A stretch of DNA of 64,000 bases from Gigaspora rosea (GCA_003550325.1 QKWP01001205.1:93112-157111); one strand, 5' to 3'; shown: positions 47,211 through 59,884, numbered from the stretch's first letter. Notes: a model not told the origin generated them from the letters alone. Numbers and translations are program-made.

Positions 47211-49205
47211 GGGCTTTATTTTATGGTGACTCGTCGCCATGCTGACCCCGTTATCAACCAATCAAAATTGATCACGTGATTCACATGACGACCGATTTAA
47301 TCAGTCATCACATGAATCACGTAATCAATTTTGATTGGCCCTTATCTGTTTAAACATTAAAAGTATAACTTATAATGCAATTTTTTTTTTTATAAAGATA
47401 TATATATATTCGATGTTTAAGATATATATATTCGAAATTTTTTTTTTAAATGTTAAAGGGTACTGTATATATTCAAATTTTTTTTTAAAAAAAAGTTAAA
47501 GTACAGTATATATTTGAAATTTTATTTTTTAAATATTAAAGGTATATATTCAAAATTTATTAATTTAAAAAAAAAACATAATACATAGCAAAATTTACAG
47601 TAAATAAAAAATACCCAAGGTGCCTGTCTGTCAACGACCATACTTCCCTGGAACAAAGGTACCAAACAAGTCAAGAAAAATTAATATCATCCAATCCCTA
47701 TTCAGCATTGACTTTAATGACTTCTTGACGATGACTCCAATTATAACGACTCCAACTACGACGACTTCAACTGTGACGACTACTTCAACTATGATAACTT
47801 CAATAACAATGACTCCAATAACAATAACTAATCGCTTACGATAAAAAGCATCTGGAAAAAAAATATTAGTGATAAAATACAAGAAAAACTAAAAAAGAAA
47901 AAATCTTATTTAATTAAAGTCCCAATTTTATTTATATCTAATTGCCGTTTTCAAACTAACTTACCCTAAAAATGTCCTATTAAAAATAGAAAAAAAAATT
48001 AAAAAAAAACAAACGAAAAACATGCACAAACAAAAAAAATAAGCAAAAAAAAAATAAAAAAAAAACAAAACCCTCCGAAAACAAAAAAAAACAACCCGAA
48101 AAAAATAAAAAGCTAAAAAAAAATAAAAGAAAAAAAAACATTTAATAAAAAACAAATGAAAAGAAAAAAATAAAATAAAATAAAATAAAATAAATAAAAT
48201 AAAATAAAATAAAATAAATAAAATAAAATAAAATAAAATAAAAAATAAAAAAAATGAACAAAAAAAAAACAAAAGAAAAATTCGAAAAAAATAAAAAAAC
48301 AAAAAAAATAAAATTTTCAAAAAAAAGAAAACCCAAAGAAAAAATCATGAAAAAAATAAAAAAAAGAAAAACTAAAAAAAAAACAAAATATAAGGAAAAC
48401 CAAAAAAAACCCTCATGAAAAAAAAAATAAAAAATGACAAAAGAAAAAAAAACAAAAAACTGAAAAAAATAAAAAATACAAGAAAAAAATTAGATCAAAA
48501 CAAAAAAAATGACTAAAAAAATAAAAAAATGAAAAAAATGACCAAAAAGAAAAATAAAAAAATAAAAATAAAAACAACCTAAAAAAATAAAAAAAACGAC
48601 CAAAAAAAAGAAAAAAACTGAAAAACGAAAAAATTCAAAAAAAAAATCAAATCGTAAGATTCAGATTTAATCCTTGACATAGAATAATTTCTAAAAAAAA
48701 GCAAAGTGCAAAAAAAAATCGTTAAAAAAAAATTCCTAAAAAAAAAACTTAAAAAAATTTTTTTAAAAAAAACACTTGCTTGTATTGTTGCATAAAGTCT
48801 AACTTTAAAATATGATATTTGAACCTGTAATTTATTTTCTCATAGTTGTCATTTAAATGCTGATCTTGATTGCTGGTAGCAAAATGCCGAGAAATCGCAA
48901 AGCCTTAGTGAAATCACGAAATACTAGTAAGTATTAGTTGAAGACAAAGAAGGAAGCAGAAAAAAAAGTAGGCATGGCGCAATTTTGCATAGCACAATTT
49001 TACACAGCACGACTTTGCACGGCATGACTTTGCACAGTATGACTTTGTACAGCACGACTTTGCACAGCATGACTTTGGTCTAGAAAAAAAAACAAACAAT
49101 AATTAACAAACGATAATTATTGTTTGTATATGATCGCCAATCTCTAAAATGATTGGTTGATCATATAGAAGTCGCATAGTGACAGGTCGCTATTTTATTT
49201 TTGCC
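47211..49205. mobile_element. MULE-like non-autonomous element 3
   Basis: The ends are GGGCTTTATTTTATGGTGAC and, inverted, GGCAAAAATAAAATAGCGAC, with perfect 9-bp duplications taatattta at 47202-47210 and 49206-49214. The left end then matches element 14309-16790 (gtcgccatgctgacccc and caaccaatcaaaattgatca). The interior holds cgactccaac repeats (47720-47830), about 800 bp of A-rich simple sequence with (aaaat)n (47980-48780), and a 15-bp minisatellite near the right end. No transposase. Confidence 0.8.
48973..49080. repeat. 15-bp minisatellite gcacgactttgcaca
   Basis: Seven units of gca-gactttgcacagca type lie near the right end of element 3. The minus-strand frame through it is a Cys-Ala-Lys repeat and is not considered coding. 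Confidence 0.8.
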
Positions 49206-49208
49206 TAA

Positions 49209-49545
49209 TATTTAATAGTAAATAACTTTGATCTACTGGTCCAATTTGGATGATTTAACTACCAAAATGATCCTCTCAAATAGAGGATTCTAACAAGTTC
49301 AAAGTTAGAAAAATCTATTTACAGGACCATAAGATTAATATAGATTTGTGTATTATTACTATATAGTATTTATTTAATAAATACTATATAGTAATAATAT
49401 GCAAATCTATATCATTTTTATAATCCTGTAATTAGATTTTTGAGGTTTTAGGCTTGTTAGAATCCTCATTGTGAGAGAATTATTTTAGTAGTTAAATTAT
49501 CCAAATTGGACCAGTATATTAAAAGTTATTAACTATTAAAGTTTA
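49209..49545. mobile_element. Palindromic MITE, complete copy
   Basis: The arms aatagtaaataactttgatc and, inverted, aatagttaataacttttaat enclose long matching arms (ccaaaatgatcctctcaaa / ttattttagtagtt type) around the dyad actatatagtatttatttaa at about 49358-49392. It is about 335 bp and non-coding. Confidence 0.65.
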
Positions 49546-50330
49546 TAAATATTTTTAATAATAATTTAATGATTAAATTTATTCATTGCCTCATGCGATG
49601 CACCTTATATATCGCACTCCCAATCAAATTTCAAGATCAGGTATAACATTACACAATCAAAAAATTCAAAACAAACGTTCGTTTTGTCAAAAATCATCTA
49701 TAATTTAAAAATAAGTATATGAAACTACTTTTAGGATTCTAACAAAAAAAATTCCTTACAAAATTTTACTATAAAACCCCCACTTGCCTATACACACAAT
49801 CTATATCGCACCCTAACCCTATTTAATGAAAAAACAGGTTATTTTAATTGTTTTGATTTTACGTTACACCTGATTTTATGATCTGCAGCAGGTGCGACAA
49901 CATCACACGTTCGATGTATAAATTATTTCTAATTTAATATATGCGAAATTTTGATTGGCTATTAAATCAGTCAGGTAGGGGGAGGGGGTAGGCTATATAG
50001 CAAATAGAATTCAGGTGATTTCTGGCACCCACCCTCTTAAGGTTCTTTATACTTACTTGCTGAATGAAATGATTAATGTGAATAAAATGAATATGGTAAA
50101 TTATAGCATCCTATGTATTGCATTTTAAACTTTTTTATATCACTATTATTTTCATTTGTTCGAAAACTTTATCTTAATTATCCAAGCTTTATTTTTTTTA
50201 AATATCGTGCAACAATTAGATGTTTTTATTTGTTGCAACTATGAAAAAACTTTGAAACAATTTTGTAGATTAGTTTTAATAAAAAAGTCTTTAATATATA
50301 GAACCAATTTGATAAACTATTTTATATAAA
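49546..50330. other. AT-rich DNA with one isolated 130-bp repeat unit, no gene
   Basis: ggttctttatacttacttgc at 50040 is one isolated unit of the array that begins near 50886. The stretch 49980-49995 (gtagggggagggggtag) is an unusual G-run in AT-rich DNA. No supported gene. Confidence 0.45.
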
Positions 50331-50339
50331 CATATTTAT

Positions 50340-50830
50340 TTTTTTTTGAAAATTTTAACAACCTTACAAGTAAAAAAATAGGTCTGAATTTGAAGTCAAG
50401 ATTATAAAAACTTTAAAAATATTTTCTGACCTATTAATTTTTCACCCAAAAATTAAAAATTTATAATTTCTATTGTGAGAATTTTAAAAATTACTAATAT
50501 AGTCTTCACTAGCTATGAAAATTTTAAAATAATCTAACTGAATATAGTCTTCACACAGTTATAAAAACTTAAAAATTGTTCACCAATATAATCTTCTCCC
50601 AGCTAAAAAATTTTAAAATAAACTAACTAAAAAGTTTTTCACTAGCTATAAGAATTTTAAAAATATTTGAATGAAATATAGTATTAGGATCTTAAAAATA
50701 ACTCAACAAAATATAGTTTTCACTCTGCTATAAGAATTTGAAAAACTATTAACAAACCAAACAGTGTCTTCACTCACTGTAAGAATTTTAAAAACTACCA
50801 ACCATAAGAATTTTAAAACTATCCAACTAA
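50340..50830. repeat. Degenerate ~55-bp tandem repeats
   Basis: Roughly eight units of agctataagaattttaaaaa then aatatagtcttcact, with many indels. Confidence 0.65.
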
Positions 50831-50885
50831 AATGTTAGTTTTTATTTGATGAAAGTAAAGCTAAATAAATTCTGTTTTACCTTTT

Positions 50886-52400
50886 ATGAAATATAGTTCA
50901 TTCACATGGTTATATATGAAAATATATACCCATGCGAATGAGCTTTCAAAAAAAATCACAAGTTGTTATATAACAAATAAGACATGTATGATAAATAAAT
51001 ATATTTTTTTTTGTGAACTAGTTTTGCAGTTTTTATTTTGTAAAATTAAATGTTCTTTATACTTACTTGCTTAATGAAATGATCAATACGAATAAAATAA
51101 ATTGTACATAATTGTAAATAAGTATTAATATTATTGTTTTGTAAATTTATTTTGCAGTTTTTGTTTTGTAAAATTATTAAATGTTCTTTATACTCACTTG
51201 CCGACCAAAATGATTAATACGAATGAAATAAGTACATAATAGTAAATAAGCATTTATTTTCTTGTTTTGTGAACTTGTTTTACAGTTTTTACTTAGACTA
51301 AATTAATGCAAATGAAATAATTGTACATAATGGTAAATAAGTATTTATTTTTTTTGTTTTGTAAACTTGTTTTTTAGTTTTTATTTCATAAAATTATTAA
51401 ATGTTCTTTATACTTACTTGCTAATTAAATGATTAATATGAATGAAATGAATTGTATACAATGGTAAATAAGCATTTATTTTCTTGTTTTGCTAGCTTAT
51501 TTTGCAGTTTTTATTTGTAAAATTATTAAATGTTCTTTATATTTACTCACTAAATAAATGATTAATGCCAATAAAATGAGTATGTAAGGGCGCTGACATT
51601 TATTACCTAATATCCATTTACTATAGGGGCTTACCCCCCAACCCTAGGTAAGATCTATAAATAGAATTTTGGCCAATCAAATTTAACTAAGGTAAGATTT
51701 TTCTTGACCCCACCCCCTAAAATATTATCTAATAAATGTCAGGCCCTAATAGTAAATAAGTATTTATTTTCTTGTTTTGTAAACTTATTAAATGTTCTTT
51801 ATACTTACTCACTAAATGAAATAATGCGAATAAAATGAGTACATAATGGTAAATAAGTATTTATATTCTTGTTTTGTAAACCTATTTTGCAGTTTTTGTT
51901 TTGTAAAATTATTAAATATTCTTTACACTTACTTGCTGAATGAAATGATTAATGCCAATGAAATGAGTATGTAATGGTAAATAAGCATTTATTTTCTTGT
52001 TTTGTTAACTTGTTTTACAGTTGTTACTTCATAAGATTATTAAATGTTCTTTATACTTACTCGCTAAATGAAATGATTAATTGAATAAAATAAATTGTAT
52101 ATAATGGTAAATAAGTATTTATTTCTTGCTTTATGAACTTGTTTTGCAGTTTTTATTTAATAAAATTATTAAATATTCTTTGTACTCACAGACTTAATTA
52201 ATGCAAATGAAATGAATTGTACATAATGGTAAATAAGTATTTATATTCTTAATTTGTAAGCTTATTAAATGTTCTTAATACTCTCTCACTGAATGAAATG
52301 ATTAATGCAAATGAAATGAGTAAATAATAGTAAATAAGTATTTATATTCTTTTTTGCAGTTTTTGTTTCATAAAATTATTAAATGTTCTTTATACTCATG
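50886..52400. repeat. ~130-bp tandem satellite array
   Basis: The anchor attaaatgttctttatactta begins near 51050, 51180, 51400, 51530, 51785, 51910, 52045, 52170, 52265 and 52380. The rest of the unit reads gaatgaaatgattaatgcgaa, then gtacataatggtaaataagt and tttgcagtttttattttgta. A MITE interrupts one unit at 51588-51746. The frame 50886-51074 is a by-product. Confidence 0.8.
51588..51746. mobile_element. Harbinger-like MITE, 159 bp
   Basis: The ends are GGGCGCTGACATTTATTA and, inverted, GGGCCTGACATTTATTA. The flanking TAA (51585-51587, 51747-51749) is a TWA duplication, and removing the insert restores the satellite phrase gta(t/c)(g/a)taatagtaaataag. It has a higher GC interior than its host. 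Confidence 0.85.
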
Positions 52401-52404
52401 AAAT

Positions 52405-52930
52405 AATCTTATAATACTAAATAACAACTGTAATCTGGCAATTTGTCTTTTGATTGGATAACTCAGAACATGTGCACATTATGATATTCTGATGTAATCT
52501 ACAGATCTACACATCTAAAATACTACTAAATAATAACTATAATTAGGCATTTATTCTTTTGATTGGATAACTCAGATCATGTATGTACTGTATTATATTA
52601 TTTCAATATAATCTACATCCTAAAACAAATTCATCTATTTAAACATTTTTGATTTTGATGTGTTAATAGTGATGACAAATTAAGCTTGCATCTTATCTTT
52701 ATTATTATTATTATTATTAGACTACTAAATGACAAACATAATCTGGCATTTTGTCTTTTGACTGGATAACTCAGAACACGTTCACATTATGATATTCTGA
52801 TATAATCTACACACCTAATAAAACAGGTATTTGTCTTTTAATTGGATAAATGATAACAGTAATCAGGCATTTAGTCTTTTGATTAGATAACTTAGAACAT
52901 ATGCGCATTTTATCATTTTGATATAATCTT
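52405..52930. repeat. Four-copy ~115-200 bp repeat
   Basis: aaataacaactgtaatctggc, then ttgtcttttgattggataac, then tcagaacatgtgcacatt, then gatataatctaca recur near 52420, 52530, 52735 and 52850. Two copies extend into aaacatttttgattttgatgtgttaatagtga. Confidence 0.75.
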
Positions 52931-53029
52931 TACACCTAAAACAAATTCGAAAGTTTAAACAATTTTGATTTTGATGTGTTAATAGTGACGAGTTAATCTT
53001 ACATTTAAATATTTTTAGTTGGTCATCTT

Positions 53030-53650
53030 CAGAAATGTGATCATTGTGTAGGAAAACTTATTTTTACTCTTTAGAAAACATGACCAGTGTTTGAGAAAAT
53101 TTATTTTACATACGTTTTATGACAGAGTAAACTTATCAATTTTATCTATCTACATACGTACATACATCATATAGTTTAATTTGAGGTTTGTATACTTTAA
53201 TGTTTTTATTTGCTGCAAGCCACACGAAGTTGATTTTTCACTTAGCATTACATGGAATCTGAAAATTTTAGTTGGTCTGTCAGATTTTTTTTTATTTTTT
53301 TATTTTTTATTTTTTTTTTTACTTACTGTAACTGCAAATTGACAGAATAATAATTACATCTAAAATTAGACTACACAAAGTTGATTTTTCACTTTGCATT
53401 ACATGGAATCTAAAAACTTGGATAAGTTAGTTATATTTATTTTATTTATTTTATTTTTTTTTAATTTACTTTAAATTAATAGAATAATGTTCATATTTAA
53501 GATTAGACTATGCAAAGTTGATTTTCATTTTGCATTGTATAAAAAAATTTATTTTTACATACGTTTTATGACAGAGTAAACTTATCAATTTTATCTATTT
53601 ATGTATGTGGTTAGAGAAAAGTAAAGAAGAAATTAAATCATACGTACATT
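53030..53650. repeat. Dispersed direct repeats
   Basis: cgttttatgacagagtaaac recurs at 53113 and 53562, and aaagttgatttttcact-ttgcatt recurs at 53227, 53378 and 53514. No coding content. Confidence 0.65.
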
Positions 53651-53675
53651 GTATGGTTTAATTTGAGATTTGTAC

Positions 53676-53810
53676 AGTCAAACCTCTCTATAATCACCAA
53701 GTTGGTTACACATCAATATGGTGATTATATTTAAATGTGATTATAACTTTAAACCTCTATATAGTCACAGTTATATTAAAATTTTTTATAAAGTGATTAT
53801 AAAAATTTAT
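53676..53810. repeat. Solo pogo/Tc1-like terminal sequence
   Basis: TACAGTCAAACCTCTCTATAA resembles pogo/Tigger-type termini (CAGT-AAACCTCT-TATA). A second, internal aaacctctatatagtcac lies at 53753. No partner end was located. Confidence 0.4.
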
Positions 53811-54032
53811 AATAAAAAAACTATTACAAATCATTAAATAAAATATTTATTAACCAAAATATACTATAATGCAAATATTATTTTATTATTTTTTTACTAA
53901 TAAGACTTAAATTAATAATACTAAGGGAAGTGCAGTAAATTACGTAATTAGATAGGACTATTGACCAATCAAATTTTATCTTTTATAATATTAAAAAACT
54001 CAAAAATGTCTTTGACCCTACGATCGATTACA

Positions 54033-56497
54033 GTTGCTACATAGTAAAGTCTAAATTTTACTAGGACCCCGGACATCTCTTATATAGGTCATAACTGATC
54101 TGCATGAATTTAGACGTTTTTGCTACCCCTAAAATCAAGTAAATTTGCTAAAAGTTGAATTATTACATATAAATTTTATAGTAATTTGCTAAAAACTAAA
54201 TTATAACATCTAGCATCAGGTAAATAAATATAGTGCAAATTTTTTAAAACTGTAATTAATAAAAATCTGTGCCCTGCCGCTGGCTGTTAAAGAATTTTTT
54301 TTAATTTTTGCTCAGATCTTTAACAATTCAATAATCTGCGCAGATTGTAAAAAATGAATAATAATAAATTACTATACATCGGGGAAGTTTTTTTAGTATG
54401 CAGATCTGAGACCCAAGAATTGTTTTTTAATTTTCTGCGCAGATTTAACTTTCTGTGCAGATTTTTAACAATTAACAATTCAATAATCTGCGCAGATTTG
54501 TGCAGATTGTAAAAAATAAACTATATGCTCGCCTAAATATTAAATGCTAGCTAATGTTTCAAATATTAAAAGAATACATATATTTTACCAATATAATTTA
54601 TTACAAATACATAGTACTGCTCAATTATAAATTTATAAAAATAATATATTTTTATTAAAAAAAAAAAAAAATCACAAAACATATCACAAGAGACACCACA
54701 AATGCCCCATATAAAATCCACAGAATTACAATGACAGCAAGACTATTAAATCACTGAATTCACAATAAATGATGAAACCGCAGAACCAGCTATAATACCA
54801 CCTCCAAGGACAAATTTACTACCAACGATAAACGATAAATTCACCACCAACAACGAACAACGAATTCACCACCAATGACAAATTCACTATCAACGACGAA
54901 TGACGAATTCGCTATCAACGACGAATGACGAATTCACACCGACGAATAACGAATTCACCACCAACGGCGCACCAGCACGACAAAATCAACAAAACCCGTA
55001 GCACACCAGAACGACAAGGCAAAAAGAACAGAAACCGGAAAGAGAACCTGTACAAAGATGTTACTAATTATTCTAGAAAGTGTTATTGAACGCGTTCATA
55101 AACAAACGGTGTAGAAGCGTTTCGAGTAATAGAAAAAGAAATCAACCCAAAAACGCAAACGTAAGCACAACAACTAACCTGTTTTCCACAAAATACTCAT
55201 TGTTCAAAGTACCAGGGGGAACTCAAACGATTACAAGACACCAGAAACGACGAACTTTTTTTTTCCGGATTAACTTCTCTATGTCGTTTTAGTGTTCTTT
55301 TAATGTGCCATCTCTTATCCAAAAATAAAAAAAAAAAAATTAAAAAAATTAGTACCAGTATGTACAGAAAGTAAATTTTTTTTAAAAAAAAAAACTTAGC
55401 TTATATTACTGATCTCGGTTATTGTTACAATGACACTAGTAATGTAACGGCGACGACGAAAGAAAGTAGTTTAGTAAATAAATAAAAGAATGAAAAAAAA
55501 TTGTAGAAAAAAAAAATAACTTAACTGATAAAAAAAAACCGGTAATGATGATCAACTATTACTGTACCGGTATTAAAAAAATATAAATAAATTTAAATAA
55601 AAAAAAAAAAAAGTTAAAAAAAAAAAAAAAAAAAAACGTAAATTTTAAAAAAATGAAAAAATTAATAAAAAAAAAAGATTTAAAAAAATAATAAAAAAAA
55701 AAAAAGTCGAAAATAAAAATAAAACGATAGTATAAAAAATAAACGATAAACGATATTCTATAGTAATTTAAAAAAAAAAACACTACGTGTATGTACACGG
55801 GTACCAATTAATTGATTTGCAAATCCGCGTAATATATAAATTATAGACCAAAATTAAACCCGATAAATAAATAATACACGTAATATACAAATCTTTTTTA
55901 AATAAAAAAATAATGTGCTTTTTTTACTTTATTTATTTGTTTATTTATTTACCGTTTTTAATGTTTTTATTTTCCCGATGTAATTCTCCCAAAAAAGGAT
56001 AAATTCGCCAAAATATTAAATATAACAATGCGAAATTTTAAATGTTTCGCCAAAACTCAATATGTGACCATTATTTAAATTAATACTAATTCGCCAAATT
56101 TTAAATTTGGACCTTGGTTTAAATTTTAACTAATTTGCTAAAAAAAAATATGACCTATATGAGAGATGTCCAGGGTCCTATTTTACTATGTGAATCGATT
56201 AAAGTCGCTTAAGTAAACTTATTCAGGCGATCAAAATACACATACTATAAAATTTTTATCAATATTGAAGAACTTTTTATTATTTGACATTTTGATTTTA
56301 CGTTTGACGAAAAAATTAAAATCTTTTAAAAAAATATATTCGATGAAAGTAAAAATTAAAAGTTAAATAATAAAACTTTAACAATTTTAATAAAAATTTC
56401 AGGGTATGTGTATTTTGATATTCCAAACAAGTTTACTTAATTGATATTTATCAATTGACATAGTAAAATTTAGACTTTACTATGTAGCAACTTTCCA
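54033..56497. mobile_element. Palindromic MITE split by another element
   Basis: The left arm starts agttgctacatagtaaagtc (54033) and the right arm ends with its reverse complement (gactttactatgtagcaact, to 56497). Arm matching resumes after the inner element: aagtaaacttattcagg-gatc and atcaaaatacaca at 56207 onward mirror 56400-56440. The inner element 54063-56179 landed inside the left arm, and without it the MITE would be about 340 bp. Confidence 0.7.
54063..56179. mobile_element. Long-TIR element 4, nested
   Basis: The ends are AGGACCCCGGACATCTCTTA and, inverted, AGGACCCTGGACATCTCTCA, both continuing TATAGGTCATA. The 8-bp duplication attttact flanks it (54055-54062, 56180-56187). The 2,117-bp interior has ctgcgcagatt repeats (54330-54510), an acgacgaatgacgaattcac minisatellite (54780-54960) and an A-rich right part (55320-55760). 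No transposase. The frame 55080-55292 is unsupported. Confidence 0.75.
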
Positions 56498-56519
56498 CGA
56501 ATTTTAATTATCACTGGTA

Positions 56520-57790
56520 AAAATAATATATATTTTTGGAAAAATATTCTAAAAATATATAATAAATATATTTAAATATTATTTATATTTTTACTATATA
56601 TAACTAAGTAATAATTTTAAAATATTTATACTCATATAGTAATATATAGTTAATATTTAGTACAAATTATTACTTATTTCTATATATTTTCTATATATGA
56701 TCTAATAAATTTACTATATATTTATTAGAATATATATAATTATATTACTATAAAAATATATACCGTAAAGTCCCGAATATAAGCAACCCCCAAAAATAAG
56801 CAACCCCCCTCATTTTGAGATCAAAATACTAAGAAAATAAAATAAGCAACCCTGCTAAACATATATAAAATTTATTATAAACTTTATTGGACATTTATAT
56901 ATAAGGTATATTGACCAATAAAATTGAATATTTTAAAGTCCCGAATTTAAGCAACCCTTTGAAAAAATTTGGCTAAAATGGGTGGCTTAAGGGGTTGCTT
57001 ATATTCGGGGCTTTACAGTAGCTAATATTTAGTATATTATTTAATTAGTTTACTATATATTTATTATATTATCTAATAAATTTATAAATATTTACTATAT
57101 ATTTATTAGAACATATATAAATATATTACTATAAAATACATAGTTAATATTTGGTATATTGGTTAATTAATTTACTAATTATTTATTATATATTATCGAA
57201 TAAATTACTATATATTTATTAGAATATATATAAATATATTACTATGAAATATATAGTTAATATTTGTATATTGGTTAATTAATTTACTAATTATTTATTA
57301 TATATTATCGAATAAATTACTATATATTTATTAGAATATATATAAATATATTACTATGAAATATATAGTTAATATTTGTATATTGGTTAATTAATTTACT
57401 AATTATTTATTATATATTATCGAATAAATTACTATATATTTATTAGAATATATATAAATATATTACTATGAAATATATAGTTAATATTTGGTATATTGGT
57501 TAATTAATTTACTAATTATTTATTATATATTATCGAATAAATTACTATATATTTGTTAGAATATATATAAATATATTACTATGAAATATATAGTTAATAT
57601 TTGGCATATTGGTTAATTAATTTACTAATTATTTATTATATATTATCGAATAAATTACTATATATTTATTAGAATATATATAAATATATTACTATGAAAT
57701 ATATAGTTAATATTTGGTATATTGGTTAATTACTTATTTCTATATATTTTCTATATATTATCTAATAATTTACTATATATTTATGCTAAT
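56520..57790. repeat. 112-bp A/T-only tandem array
   Basis: The marker actatgaa falls at 57241, 57353, 57465, 57578 and 57691, a 112-113 bp period. Older, more diverged units lie at 57020-57240 and before 56760. The unit has gttaatatttggtatattgg, ttaattaatttactaattat and tatcgaataaattac. Confidence 0.85.
56763..57018. mobile_element. TA-flanked MITE inside the 112-bp array
   Basis: The inverted ends CCGTAAAGTCCCGAATATAA and CTGTAAAGCCCCGAATATAA lead into gcaacccc. TA flanks both sides (56761-56762, 57019-57020), as for Tc1/mariner-type elements. A second internal copy of aaagtcccgaat lies at 56935. Removing it joins two halves of an array unit. Confidence 0.8.
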
Positions 57791-57952
57791 TGCTAAATAA
57801 TACAAATTATATTCATTGATTTAATTATCTTTTTTTTTTTTAAGCAGGTTTCGTAACTTATTGGTTGTTTTCTATTAAAAAAATAAGATAAATATTAAAT
57901 TATAATTTAAATTATTATAAAAATATTTTAAAATATTTACCTAAAAAACAAT

Positions 57953-59354
57953 TTAATTATCAGATTCAAAGTCATGATCAGTATCGTTATGATTATCCGG
58001 TAAAGCCCAAGCTGGCCAAATACCATCATTAACATCATCTAAATTAGGAGCAACAGGTAAATGGTTCTTTAAATCATCAAATCGTTCATGATCCTGATTT
58101 ACTTCAATATGTAATGTAGATGGACTACCTTTGTGTTTTTTTTGGCGCTTTGAAGATCTTTCTTTTTTTTCATTCTTTTGATCGAGTTTTTGAATTAGTT
58201 CACAAAGCTAAATAAATATAAAATAAATAAGTTATATTAATTAAACAAAATTTATATTTAAACTATAAACTTACACTTTGATTTCGCCATGGAATTTGAA
58301 CAATATAGAATACATCTTCTTCATTTTCTTCGCCACTAATTTCTGGACTTGCATATTCAGGTTTTATTACCTTTTCAACATCAGATAAAGATTGACCTAA
58401 TTCGTTAAGATCCATAAGTTTTGCACAATCATGTCGTTTTTTTGCTTTCTAATATATATATATTATATATTTACGTAATACCGATATACAAATTATATTG
58501 ATTATTATAACATTGTACAAAGACTAAAAATATTACATAAGCTGCATATACCTAAATTTTCGTGCTTTTCTTCTATTAAATACTTTATTACTTTCGATTT
58601 TCTCTTTTGAAGACATATATCGTTTATGAAGATATTCAACATATCCAGTAATTATATCCCTTATAATATCTTCACTTCACAACTCTCTTTGTCCTATTAT
58701 TTATTTAAAAAAATATATTATTCAAATATTTATATATATATATATAATGCTTATATATACTTACGTAAATCTTCACTTCTTTTAATATAATCTTCCAGAT
58801 AAAATTTTATATAATTATTTAATCTTTTACGATTATAACGATCACTTGGTGGTTTTTCTAAATTAAACTTAAAGGAAGTTTCATCTATATTTTCGGAAGC
58901 TTGATGACCATTTATCTTGTAACGAATCGAATTCCATAAAGTAGGATATGATGCAGAATATCGAGTTGAATTCTTAACAGATTTATTTTTGGGATTAATT
59001 ATTTCAGAAAATGGTTTGTAAGAGTTTGAGTTCTAATATCTTCAAGGATATTTAAAATAATTTTTTGATCATCAGTATATTCAATAACTTTATCTTGTAT
59101 TTCTAAGATATTCATATTTAAAGTAGAAAAAATATCTTGAAATGTTGTGTTTAAATTATTATACATGTCTTGAAACTTTGTAGCTTGAATAGAAACAGTT
59201 TCTTGGTGTTGCTCAAATGCTTCGTTAATACAGTTTAGTTTGGAATTAGTTTTGTTTAAATTTTTGAATACAGTATCTAGTGCTTTAGCAATTCTTTCGT
59301 AGTTAATGGTGTTGAAGTTTTCGAACTAGAAGTAGCTTGGTAAATATTATCCAT
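57953..59354 (-). CDS. Five-exon coiled-coil gene of unknown function
   Basis: Exons on the minus strand: 59354-58765, 58693-58552, 58448-58275 and 58207-57953, with GTAAGT, GTATAT and GTAAGT donors and TAG acceptors; the first block may hold a further junction. It starts MDNIYQATSSSKTS. After a one-base frame shift it gives LDTVFKNLNKTNSKLNCI and a coiled-coil-like stretch to about 59040. Another shift leads to SARYS-like PTLWNSIRYKINGHQASENI and DRYNRKRLNNYIKFYLEDY. Next is IIRDIITGYVEYLHKRYMSS (one TGA nearby) and a basic RRKARKFR. The C-terminus is acidic and Pro-rich, ending DTDHDFESDN. No domain recognised. Shifts may be real decay or assembly errors. Confidence 0.55.
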
Positions 59355-59884
59355 CTGTAAAGTTATAAATGTATAAAAAAAATGTGTATGAAAAGAAATA
59401 TAGCAGATACGTAAAGAAAGAAAGAGTAAGAACATGAAAAAAAAAGAAATTTACATTCAAATAATTTAAAGTATATATATAATCAAAACAAAGAGGGGGC
59501 TTTTAATTTTTACTTTTCAGTGACTTACAATTTTTTATGCAGTTGATACTATCTAATTGTAAATGCATAAAAATTTTTGACTTTTAATTATTAACGCAAA
59601 AATGGTTTTTATTACTTAAATATATATATTGTCTATATATATAAAAAGTCTCTGACGGATATTATAATATGCAATTAGACAGTATCGACTATACTATACA
59701 ATATTTAATTTTAATTCATCATATTTAATATTATTTTGTATCACTTAAAAGCAAAAACTATATAACAATTTATTAATTTTGTAAACTAATCTATTATGCA
59801 AATTTAAAACAAAATTTATCTATATATATTGAATTTCACTAATGCTAATAGTTTATAAATTGAATGCAAATATAACAACCCAAT
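59355..59884. other. Intergenic region between the two minus-strand genes
   Basis: It holds the probable promoter of the 59354 gene and the 3' flank of the next gene. An inverted pair tatcgactatactata / gttgatactatctaattg lies near 59540 and 59685. No gene. Confidence 0.5.

Noticed and set aside
47961-48348. Long minus-strand frames rich in Phe and Leu
   Set aside because: They translate A-rich simple sequence inside a transposable element and lack codon structure. The frames at 55559-55807 and 1004-1272 were rejected for the same reason.
42430-53700. Three pogo-like terminal motifs (42430, 46978, 53676) as ends of one large element
   Set aside because: The motifs are too diverged from each other and no matching TA-flanked pair could be assigned.
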